NCBI GenBank assembly: GCA_949592205.1
Contig: CATIUR010000002.1
Span: forward strand, 5,001 to 69,000
Direction of reading: 5' to 3'
Length of the DNA: 64,000 bases
From: Helichrysum umbraculigerum
Taxonomy: Eukaryota > Streptophyta > Magnoliopsida > Asterales > Asteraceae
Part shown: positions 33,303 through 44,123 of the stretch, in pieces
Position numbering within the stretch: the first letter of the stretch is position 1
Layout: every line of letters starts with the position of its first letter
Program-made: the position numbers and the translations under genes
The notes under the pieces: generated by a model
The model's database searches: none
Seen by the model: only the letters and a program-made list of their open reading frames with translations
What the model was told of the DNA's origin: nothing

Positions 33303-36300
33303 TAACAAAAGTACTGTTAAATGTGTTGAGAAAATTGGTACAGCTTGTGATCAAGCCAAAACTACTCTAAGTGTACTAATGTGGTTACGTGTGTGATTGC
33401 TAATTGTTTATGTGTAACAATGGTCTGATGATCTGCTATTTGCTTGCATTGACTGCACTTAAAAGTGTGTATGCTCTCTTTTGGCTAGGGGTATCATGGC
33501 TGTTCAAAATGAATAAACTGGTTTTTTGGTGATCTTGTATATTCTTTATACTAGTGACACCTGCATATTAATTCAATAATTTTTTGCAATTATCACTATC
33601 AAACATTTTTTTCTTAATATGTCAACTGTGTGGATTAAATTAAAAGAAACTTATAAAGTAAATTAACCTTGGTCTAGGTTAGTTCATGATAAATGAGACT
33701 CTTTTTCTTTTAACCAACTAAAGAAGCAATTAAATGTTCTTTAATCAGACCACATTATCTAATATGTTGATTATAGAATCATGTGATTCTCTATTTATTC
33801 AGAATATATATTCTGAAAATTGTTTGGAATTGTGTAGTTCATAATTTCAGTTGAGTCAGAACATGTTTTCTGATAATTGTTGTTGAATCTTATGATTCAT
33901 GTCTCATTCAGAATACCTTCTGAAAGTTGTTTGGCAAATATGCCTTGTGAGCTTGCTCTATTTGGTTGTGAATTTAAAGTTTACAATTCATTTAGAAGTC
34001 TTTATAAGTGATTATTACTTCATTTTTTAAAAAGAATTGTCCTGGTGTAAAATAGAAAGGAAAAAGAAAAATTATAATTGTTTGGATTAATTAAAGGTTA
34101 AGATATCCTATAGTCTGGGTCTTAAAGATTGCAAGTGTTATGATATAATTGTATTCATGGTATTTAGAGTTCAAGTTGCATATTTTTAAAATTAAACCAG
34201 AAACTTTACTCTTAGAAGGTCGTTTGAATTACCTTCTATAAAAATCTTGTACTTGCTCTTGGTTGTCATATGGGAAAAGGTTAATTCAGCTCTAATATTG
34301 AGGGGGAAAATGGATCTTGCACTAAACAATATTGGGCTGAATTGTGGGTTAAATGTTGTGGTACTATCTGGCCTTGTTATATGAGTTTGGCATGCTGGGT
34401 AATAAACCTATCCAGACTCCTCTTGGTAATAATTCTGTTATTTCTGTTAGTGAATCTGAGAAAGATAAGTTACCTTCTAATATTACTTGACACCATGGTT
34501 ATTGTTTCTGTGTTTACAGTCTTGTGAAGGTTATTTACAGTTATGTGTTTCTGTGTTTATTGTTTCTGTGCAACTAAATTGATATCAAAGTAAAATGTGG
34601 ACAACATTGGAACTAATTACATACATAGGAAAATAAGATGAATCTTTGTGTATACAGTATGTGACATATTGCATGTAACTCTTTTTTATTGGCCTACACA
34701 AGATAGTAGACATTGGGAAAGTTGTTCTCCTGAAATCTCACATGAAAAATAAAAACCTTTTTCTTTAAAAAGGATCATAAATAGACATCATTTATGGTGT
34801 AGACTTAACTAAGGTCTATTTTTGAGTCTAAAATATAGAAAAGTGTGCTGTCTTCTTCTTCTTCCTCATATATTCTGCTGTGTTTCTTATTTTGAATCTC
34901 CAATGATCTTATATGTGATTGTCAAGCATACATATTAACTATGCAGTTGTTTTTGTACTGATTGCTGATTGCTGATTGATTGTCATGCTTATTGTTTACT
35001 GAATTACTGCTGGTCCTAGCTTGTTTGGTTCCTGTGTGTCCATACGTGTTGTTGCAGTCAATTTTTCATACAACCTTTTATTCTAAGATAGATGCACAAG
35101 TGTTATGGTTCAAAACCTTTTTCAGTTATCTGGTAATTAAATTTAGTAGGAATATGCTTGTGCTCGTGCATTTATATTGTTCTGATTGATGGGTGAATGT
35201 CTTTGAAAAATGCATAGTTGAAAACTTGAAATTATGAATTTTATTTTGGGTCCTTGTTTGCTTAACAGAATCTTGGCTCATTTGTTTCTTGTTTTCTGTT
35301 TTACTTGGTTATCTCTTATTGATAGTAATGCGTGAAAAGTTATCTTCTATCTTCATTTTAGTGACCATGCATGTTATATGTTAATGATAATGTCATCTAA
35401 TCTGAAATTGATTCTTAAAGGCATAACTAGATTTTTTAGAGGCTTATCATTTAAAATAGTCTGGTATTTTTTAGTAGAAAGGTTTGATCTATAATGTATT
35501 GCATACTGTACTGATGTGTTTGATCTGATGGCTCAAGTGATCTCTATATGTTTATATGCCTATTTGTTATTGCTTGACTAGTTGATTGATTGTTTGAACA
35601 TCTTTATCAACTGCACTTTTGGAGTTTCTGTTGCTGCTGCTGTTCGTTTTCAGTCCTAGGAACTCGAAACATTAATAGCAAGGGTCTGTGATTACTATGA
35701 ATCATGCTGCTAGGAAAGTGGTAGATGTAATGTTGATATGACTGATCGGGCTGTGATGTATGGATTTGCAGTAGAATATTCGATCTAAGTTATTCTATTT
35801 TTGGGTATTGCTATTAGTGTATCCAAGTTGCAGGTTTGACTTTATCTGGTCAAATTTGCAGTAGATATGAATTTGATGATAATAGCAAGTTTGGTTTGAA
35901 TAGTCACATTGGTGCTGCTAGAAATCTTATGTTGAAGATCTCTCTTACTGATATTTTGGGAGTTAAGGGTATTAGTGGTTTCATTTTTGAGTACATTTGT
36001 TCGTAGTCACATTGAGTATGGTAAAATGAAGATAAGATGAGTTGAGGTTAGTTTGATGCTACTAGCTGAAGTACAAGTGCAGATGTATCATTATACAATT
36101 GACGAGTTGAATAGGGTTTAGAGTCTATCTTTATGATCTGGGTTGTATTTAGTTGAGTTATGTAATTTTCATTGTTTTGTTCTTAGAGTTGCACACGGTT
36201 GTGGACAACTTATCAATCGAGTCTGTATTTAGAGTTGCACACTGTTGTGGACAACTCATTTTCGTTCGGTCTGAATTGCTCTGTCAAGAGAAGTTTATAG

Positions 36301-37670
36301 CAAGGTTCTCTGATTTCTTCCAAGATAAGCTTGAGGGGGAATGTTAAAATTATAAATTATAATTCAAGCTTATCTTGTATAATAACTTGTACATTTGTGT
36401 ACAAGTACTTTCAGGGTAGAAGGCTTATCAAAAGTTGGAGGGGCTTCATGTCATTTCTGAATCTTGAAGGTCCTCTTTTGGTTGCATCGATGGAACTCAT
36501 GTGTGTAAGAATAAAGCAGCAGCCAGTAGTCAAATGAGCAGACAAAAAGGCCTCATCTTTCATTGTTCACATGCTAAAGTTCCATTACTTGCTGTAAAGC
36601 TTAAAGTCCCATCCCCACTGGTCTAATGGTTCTTTTTACAAAGCAATAAGAGTGCCAGACAACAACAAAAGAATTACAACGGTCGCTGTCTCTAAATCAT
36701 CAATATATATATATATATGTAGTTCTTACTAATCAACAAGTGTGGGGCTATATGCCACTGTAAATATTTCCAGTGTTCTTCAGTGTTTAATAAATTGGTG
36801 TGTATGTAAACACTCAATTGAGTTGAGTGAGTTAAGATCAATAAAAGTATTCAGTGAATTGTGTTCAATAAATTTTACACTTCACGATTGACATAAAAAT
36901 AAAAGTGCACCTTCAAGATATGCATATTATAAAAATGAAAAATCTGAAAGCGTATAAACCCAATACCTGTAACAACCCCCAAGTTTGCAGCCAAGGATTG
37001 GATCACAAGTGCAGCGGCTGAGGCCACCAATATAATCCAAAGTAACTGCATACAATGAGATTTATGCACGTTACTTTGATATAATTCACTTATAAAAATA
37101 TGCAACTAGTCTAATAAGTGGTTATTAGTCATGAAGTGCGCACGATGAATGTGGTTGCAAAAATTCTATAAACTCCGGTAAGGAAGACATATAATAAGTA
37201 CCTCATACTTGTATTGGGCTCCTGACTGTAAATCCGTTTCAACTGCAATTGTATGCTATCAGTATCCGTTATGAACTACACTAAATATTGGTAAACCAAA
37301 AATACGTCTAAAAACATTATCATTACAGTTTCCAGGATCTATGTAAGCGATGGAAACGAGAAAACCCGGTCCCATATACGCAAATAAGTTTTTCCAACTT
37401 GTCTTCTGCATATAACAACAATAGTATTTATTAGTTATATAAACTGTCACAATCTCACTTACACAATAAAATCCTTATTTTACTACCTCCTAATTATCAA
37501 TCCACAACATAATTATAATTATAATCACAACTATAAAATAAAATAACATAAACAAAAAAATTAAATTAATAAATTAGAGTGGTTACATCAGGAACAACAA
37601 TCTGATTAGTATCAGAAGCCGGAATTAGCGGCATATTAGTCATGAACTGAGATTGTTGAGATGACGTCAT

Positions 37671-38090
37671 CTTTCCCCGTATTTTTTCTCTGTTTCAATC
37701 ACACTGCAATCAACAGATTAAATGTAAAAAAACATGCAATGTGCAACTAAAACATACAGATTACGTAACCGAGACTACTAGCTCAGATCTCAAAATTTCG
37801 AAAAATAAAAGCGATGGAAGAATAAATAGATGATCAATGGTGCCCTAACAGCAATTAGCAAATCAATCTTCTGTATCGTATATCAAAAGTAAGTGCAAAT
37901 TAATATAAATGTAGTTTCGGAAGTAAGTTTAAAACCTGGTTGTAGGATTTGGAGATGAAAGAAAACGCGATGTGATTGATCGAGTGAAGGAGGGATGATG
38001 TTCAGGTAATGTCCAACGAGTTGGACTGAAGGAGCTTCTGAATTCTCGGTGATGTTGTTAATGTTTGATATCTATCTATGTATCTATATA
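37671..38090 (-). promoter_or_regulatory. NRAMP 5' UTR, leader intron and putative promoter
   Basis: Exon 1 probably starts at 37703 after an AG acceptor (CAG at 37706-37704). A leader exon ends at 37936 with a GT donor, leaving an intron of about 230 bp in the 5' UTR. TATATAGATA on the minus strand (38090-38083) could be the TATA box, which would put the start near 38055. The start ATG (37670) is followed by ACGTCATCTC; the GACGTCATC overlap is a bZIP-like core but may be coincidence. Confidence 0.4.
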
Positions 38091-39362
38091 CTTGCATAAT
38101 CTGGATACGAGATATCAATATAACATAACACCAGAGAATCAAGAAACCAACACAATATGTCATGTGTCACACACATTTCCCCCTAACATCAATTGAGAAC
38201 TACTATGAATAGTAATTCCAAAATTTTTAATTACCACGCTTTAACTTTCAAACATTTTTTATTTTCTACTCTTTAACTTTTAACCTTTTTTCATTTAACC
38301 CCCTAATGTTTTAAAACTTTTTTATCTTCTATCCTCTAATTTATAAATTTGTACCCCTTATCTTTTAGAATATTTCCACTTTTTACCCTTTAACTTTTAA
38401 CTACTTTTCATTTTCTTCGTCTCAACTATTAACACTCTTTCATTTTCTACCCTTTAAGTTTTAACATTTTCCATTTTCACCCTTTATATTTTAACTTTAA
38501 TTTTTTTCCTTTTTTTTTAACTAATAGCTTATATATTTTTTTCCCTTTGCTTACAAAATAATTATTATTTACTAAAATTTTTTATTTTTATTTTTATATT
38601 ACTTATTATTATAGGTTGTCTTTGTTGTTATTAGTATTTTATTTTTAAACCATTTTATAAGATCGAATACAGTTTAAAGCAAATTTATATGTTTATGAAA
38701 AGCAATAATTTGTTTTATCAAATATTAATGTAACTAAAAAACGTTAAAATACGGTTTATTAGTATGTCAGGAAACACCAACGAAATCAAATACTTTCGAT
38801 CCCGGTTTTGTTTTTTTTTTTTTGTAAACTTAATATTGTAGATAAATTATATGCATATCAAAATGTTAATAATTAAATGAATACATTAGGTGGTTAGTCA
38901 CAAATGCATTATAGCATGTCATGCAAGTTCAACGCATGTAGTTGCCATTTTTATTTCTTTCATTAGTGTTTTTTTTTTTGTTTTTAAACATGTCAATTTT
39001 ACATTTTTAATATTTCTTTCATTAGTTTTTGTTAAACATGTTATTATATTTTGTCTATATTGTTATTGGTATTTTATTTGTAAACAGACATATAAGATTG
39101 GAGCTAACAAATTTATATTTGTTTATTATTACCGACGACTCATATAAGTGAAAAAATGTTAAAACTTGCTTCAGTACGTAACGAAACATACCAACGAAAT
39201 CGAATCTAAAAATTAAAAAAACTTACTTTCATCCCGTCGCAACGCGCGGGCAAACAAAACACTTGTTATTATCATTACTATTGTTATCTTATTATATCAT
39301 ATCATATTATATAGTTGTATGTATTTATTACACATTCATAGTTACAAATACAGTTTATTTAC

Positions 39363-39414
<52 letters not shown>

Positions 39415-40055
39415 CATTTTGGATTATCTTTTGGAAACCATAAATAATAAATTTCGTTAGTATACAAATATTCTCTCAGTGCCATTTCAATCGTTCATCA
39501 CAAAACTGCACAGTGTAATGATCACACTATTAATCAAATAAACTTCTTAACTTTTTTTTTAATAATTGGTTGAATGTATAAATAGTTTTTATAGGTATCT
39601 AAATGAATACATAAACACTTGATCTTTTCTCCTTAAGCCATGTTGCAGGCAAAAAGGAGAACTCATTTAAAAAAAAAAAAAAAAAAATGTTGATGTCGTT
39701 TTATTTGGTATCACACTATTATAAGATTTATACTTGGACTATGTCACATTGTCACTGTAGTGTCGTATAATTGAGGTGTGCTTAAAGTTATATATATAAA
39801 TCCATGGTCTAAGTATTATATAAATAAACATGTTTAATCTTGTTGTAGTGTTAAACAGTCTAAATATTATTAGTACGTAAAGACAAAATATAAGTTATGT
39901 ACAAATCTATCATCCGTTAAAACTCGTTGATATCGTACTGCTTTGTCCATATTTTGTAAGAATATGACACTAAATGGATATGAAGTATTTGTTTTATATA
40001 GCTTATATATAATTATAAATAAATAAAAAGCATTGTCGTTTTCTTGTTAGTATAA
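38091..40055. other. AT-rich repeat region, likely Helitron-derived
   Basis: From 38220 to 38520 there is a loose array of units like CTACCCTTTAACTTTTAA. At 39232-39255 a GC-rich stem (CCCGTCGCAACGCGCGGG) is followed by CAAACAAAACACTTG, resembling a worn Helitron 3' end in which CTAG has become CTTG. (AT)n of about 27 units lies at 39365-39419. No gene is recognisable. Confidence 0.4.
39365..39419. repeat. (AT)n microsatellite
   Basis: About 27 perfect AT repeats. Confidence 0.97.
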
Positions 40056-41011
40056 CTAGTCAACCATTTGGGTCGTGCAATGCACGACCCACTCTGAAAA
40101 ATAGATAATGTTTTTACAATGTTATATGTGTATCGCGTGTTCAAACTTCAAAGTTGGTACTTCACTAAAATTCAACATATTTTATGTTCTGAATTACCCT
40201 CTCTTTTTTTTTTTACCATTAAGATAGATACATAGATTTACAAAGTGAAATGTATGCTCAAATGTATAATAAAGTGCAAAAAAGATACACTCGTATTGAA
40301 AATGGCGAGTAATTAGAATGTTGAGATATATATTATATTCTTATATATTTAAAAATTGAAACATATATATGGATTGGGAATGTGAAACGTTTGATAAGGA
40401 GCGATCTTGTAAACGAAGAAGGAAAGAGAAATACATAATGGAAAAACGAATGATGTTAGTGAGGTTTAAACAATTTAAAGTTAATTTTTGCAATGTTCCA
40501 TATATATTATTTATAAGCCTGAAGCTTCATCGAAATGAATTTTTTAATCATATATTCTCCAATATTATTTTCATGTATAATATTTTTTATAAGTGTATTG
40601 GTCATAACGTTCACTATAACGATGTATTGATTTAATGGTTCTATGATTTATAACTTGAATAATAAAATTTTGATTTGGGTTTCTACTTACCATTTTAACA
40701 TACCCTTAATATTTTGATGAGAAAGTACTACTACAATTGGCATGATGAAAAGTCTTTCATATATACTATGTAAAATAGATTTAAGTTCTATTTTTGATTT
40801 ATAATGTTTACATAACAATAGTGAATGGAGAATTTAAAGTAAGATCTTGAGTGGACAAAGAAAAAAAATGTTTATATATCAATTTGAGAATCATATGAGT
40901 CTTGTATTTAAACTCATTCAAATGATTATGTGATCTAAGCTTTTAACTAAAAAATATTTATATGTTTACAAATGAAGCATATGAATGTATTTTATTTGTA
41001 TATTATATAGA
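40056..41011 (-). mobile_element. Helitron-like element A (non-autonomous)
   Basis: Read on the minus strand: the 5' end TCTATATAATATAC follows a host A (41012), and the 3' end has a 9-bp GC-rich hairpin (GGGTCGTGC ATT GCACGACCC), 10 nt of spacer, then CTAG and a host T (40055). This fits the Helitron rules A|TC...CTRR|T with no target duplication. The 956-bp interior has no RepHel coding; the 88-codon frame at 40369-40635 is not recognisable. Confidence 0.55.
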
Positions 41012-41015
41012 TATA

Positions 41016-41046
41016 CTAGCCTTCAAACCCGTGTATACACACGGCC
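41016..41046 (-). mobile_element. Second Helitron-like 3' end (element B)
   Basis: On the minus strand a hairpin CCGTGT/ACACGG (41029-41044) lies 9 nt before CTAG (41019-41016), followed by T. It starts only 4 bp from the 5' end of element A. The 5' end of B was not found; it may lie beyond the MULE insertion. Confidence 0.45.
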
Positions 41047-41339
41047 TCTCTGATGTGTATTTGATATTTAATAAATAATGTTTATGATAAAATAATATTG
41101 TTTTGCATGAGTTGAAAAAATATGCCAATGAAGTCAAAAATTAGATTATTTTAGGTATTACTCATATTGCGAGTATAGGGACTGTTTTCTTAAATCAATG
41201 TAATTATAATTTGAGTAAATTACATTGCCAGTCCCTGTGGTTGTCCCTATATTGCGGACCCAGTCCTCGGGTCGTGTATTGTCTGGATCCCATCCCTTGA
41301 TCCGGATTTTTGTTTCATTGCAAGTCCTTCATCCTTGTA

Positions 41340-44089
41340 TGTCGCACCCCCAAATTATGATGCGGAAGCGGGTCGGTTCGGGGCGCGACTAATCAATACA
41401 CAAAGCACACAAGATTACATAATGAACGACCACTACATGCGTCGTTTACAAAATACATTGATATTATAAAAGTTTTACACTGTTATAATATAGTTTACAA
41501 AAGCTCCTGAGTTCAAATGATAGAGATTCTATGGCATAACTAAATTATACAAAATATAGTAATGCATGACAATCTCTTGATGTCTGAATGTGACTCGAGC
41601 TAATGGGCATCTTGAGTGGCAGACCTACTGCTGCTGAGCACCTGTGATACATGCTAAAATGGGTCAGCGAAAACGCTGGTGAGCTCACAGGTTTGTATGT
41701 CAACACATATTTGTATGAACCGCAAGATTTAATGATAATTGAATTTAAAATGCAATTAAGCAAAATAAAAGTTATACAGCCATGAGCACATAGTTTGAGC
41801 TTAACACGAGATGTCAGGTCCACATTTAAGGTATCCTGATCGAGTTGCCTCCTACGAGTGCCTAATCAACACTCGTCTTCCCAAATATTAATACATCCGT
41901 TTGACAGGTTAGTGCGTGCTAACCCGGATGAGGCTGGTCAGACCTATATGATATCATATACTAATATTCACGCTACTAGGTATTACCAAACTATGCTGAT
42001 GGAGGGCTTTAAAATGATTAGATAAAATAACTCATGTAGTATTTGATTTAATGATACTTGCGTTCATATTGTAAAACAAAACAAGCAATGGATCACACCC
42101 CTGAGAAAACATATTTAAAAAGGGGCTATGAAACTCACCTGAGCCTATGAGATGCTACAAAGCACAATTGATGATTCACAATGATTTGATGTCGTTACAA
42201 CGACTGAACCTGCAGGGCGTCTGAGACGCGCAAGGTTTTGATAAATGATTAGATTATTTGAAACCTGCCGGGCGTATCAAACGCGCAAGGTTTAATTGCT
42301 TTGATGACCCTACGGACCATCTATGCTAGTTATCCCCTTAACTAGTTTTGACCAAATACTTTGGTTAATGATTATGTTTTGAGTTTGTAAAAATGGATAC
42401 GGCCATTGGTGATTGATTGAAATAATAATTCTTCAATTATTATTACTACTTTCATTTGTTGTGAACTTATAAAAGCATATTTGAAGTGTTTAAATGTTGT
42501 ATCGTATAAGTATGAAATATGTCGCGATGTCTGACACTTAGTGTAAACCTTTAGTTTTAAGTTTATGAAAAAACGGAGATCCGAAAACTAAAATATGCCA
42601 TTTTCGACCCCTAGATGACTCCGGATGGCTTAAAACTGACTAGGCTAAGGTACTTAGCCTTGACCATTGGGTTGTTTTCGAGTGACCGAGCGAATTTGAG
42701 CCCAATCCGTTATAATAAATTTTTCATCGAGAAGCTACCATGTTTTAACTTGTGAAATCGTCGACGTTTTCGAAAATTTACATGTTCTGTTTTAGCTAGA
42801 ATTCGCAGGGCTAGTTTATTGATCCGTTGGATCATGAAAGAGAACGGGGGAATCCGCCGTATTCATTTGAATACGCCGTATTGGTGACATTTGGTGGGAA
42901 TACGCCGTATTCGTATGAATACGCCGTATTCATGAAAATTAGAGGGAATACGCCGGATTCCCATGAATCCGACCGTATTCATGGCAAACAACGGGAATAC
43001 GCCGGATTCCCATGAATCCGCCGTATTCATGACAATTTATCGTGGATCATATTTTCTGGGTGGGAATACGCCGTATTCCCTTGAATACGCCGTATTCCGA
43101 GGTCTGGTCATGGTCTGTTCGTTCCAAAATCACCCAAACCCGAAATCAAACTCAATTTTAACCAACAATCAATCATCCTAACCTTATTACATGATAGTCT
43201 AAGTAATTTAAACACGAAATTACAAAGTAAAAGTTAACGATTTCCTTACGATTTAAAATGGTGAGGAGATGACGATGATGATGAAGAACGAAGAAAACGA
43301 TGATGGAGATGATGATAATTCCCGCGATGATGATGATGATCTTGTGTTGTTGTTAATTGTTGTTGTTGTTTGAAAATTAAAACCGAGAGAGAGAGCCGAG
43401 AGTTTTTGAGAATGAAGAAGAAAATAAAATGAAAACAAAGGGTGTATTGGTTTTAGTTCATCCGGCTCCAATTATTGGAGTCGGGTGGGCTCCCATTCGT
43501 GGTACAAAATACCCGTGTTTTTGTACCCGATCGAAAAATAGTAAAATGTTTTAAATCGATAAATTTCTAAAATTGATATCGTATGTATTTTAATCGAAGT
43601 ATTTTAATAAAAATACTTTTAATGAGATATAAAAATATATCATTGTTTTATATTTTAGAGACGGACACGATTTGAATGGTTTCGTCGCGTTTGAGTAAAA
43701 TGGAATAAAACGAAATATGTTTTATTTTAATCGTGTGTAAATAATAATTATTATCTCCAATAATAAAACATTATTTATATGTTTTGTCGCGAATGTTTTG
43801 ATTTTGTACGATACGAATACTTTATATATTATCAAAATAATATATAATAAATAATGAGTTATTAAATAATAATTCTTATATTATTTAATATTGTTTTTCA
43901 CCAATGCCATATATATATGAATCGGAAATTCGGCCGATTTGAAAATGAACGATTAATTCTAATCGAATATTGATATATATTCAACAATATATATTTGATA
44001 CATACAATTAGCCTATTACATAGCACTAACTACATGTATTACATAATGATTAGGAACTAAAAACTAGTCCTAATTTGACGGGTGTCACA
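41340..44089 (-). repeat. 3' LTR of the Tekay-like element
   Basis: 2750 bp, minus orientation. Contains the palindrome array at 42850-43097 and AT-rich flanks. Short open frames inside are repeat- or composition-driven. Confidence 0.95.
42850..43097. repeat. Array of ten GAATACGCCGTATTC palindromes (3' LTR)
   Basis: Ten copies of a 15-bp near-palindrome start at 42850, 42869, 42898, 42917, 42946, 42965, 42995, 43014, 43064 and 43083. They form five pairs, each with 19-bp internal spacing (one member of pair 3 is a base longer), and pair-to-pair steps of 48, 48, 49 and 69 bp. Variants change both arms (TACG/CCGG/TCCG). The same array is in the other LTR at 50856-51103. Confidence 0.92.
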
Positions 44090-44101
44090 TTCTCCCCTTG
44101 T
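44090..44101 (-). other. Polypurine tract of the Tekay-like element
   Basis: On the minus strand AACAAGGGGAGAA directly precedes the 3' LTR start TGTGACACCC; plus-strand DNA synthesis would be primed here. Confidence 0.8.
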
Positions 44102-44123
44102 TAAGAGAATTTCGTCCCGAAAT

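Larger units (their letters stand above)
31384..36879 (+). mobile_element. Non-autonomous LTR retrotransposon (Copia-like) in NRAMP intron 4
   Basis: LTRs at 31384-31921 and 36342-36879 (538 bp each) start TG and end CA, and I saw no difference between them. A 5-bp target duplication CTTCA flanks the element (31379-31383, 36880-36884). The PBS TGGTATCAGAGC (31922-31933) matches initiator tRNA-Met, and a purine tract GAGGGGGAA precedes the 3' LTR. The 4.4-kb interior has only a Gag zinc knuckle and scraps resembling a Copia pol C-terminus (QEKFIARFSDFFQDKL, about 36290); protease, integrase and RT are missing. It must have been moved by enzymes of another element. It is antisense to NRAMP. Confidence 0.93.
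26368..37703 (-). pseudogene. NRAMP: NRAMP metal transporter gene, 13 coding exons, premature stop in exon 10
   Basis: Coding exons (5' to 3', minus strand): 37587-37670, 37327-37405, 37202-37242, 36967-37045, 31207-31311, 30065-30174, 29801-29982, 29234-29303, 28840-29013, 28619-28723, 27306-27437, 27095-27190, 26368-26703. They join to 1593 nt (530 codons) with consistent phases. NRAMPs are proton-coupled Mn2+/Fe2+ transporters with about 12 membrane segments. The exon structure and the N-terminal SDTNQIVVPD resemble the NRAMP1/6 group. The metal-site motifs DPGN (exon 2) and AMVMPHN (exons 7-8) are intact. In exon 10 the expected GTYAGQYVMQ reads GT-stop-AGQYVMQ: TAA on the minus strand at 28642-28640, codon 336. 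That would remove the last third of the protein. Every other exon is clean, so this is a young lesion or a base error. Intron 4 holds a 5.5-kb retrotransposon. Confidence 0.9.

Noticed and set aside
42827..43181. Repetitive open frames over the palindrome array (GGNTPYS-EYAVF peptides), also at 50833-51187
   Set aside because: They follow from the 48-bp repeat period, a multiple of three, and not from a gene; the same array is in both LTRs.
43253..43471. Ser/Thr/Asn-rich 72-codon frame in the LTRs (also 51259-51477)
   Set aside because: Produced by GAT/GTT simple repeats; no domain.
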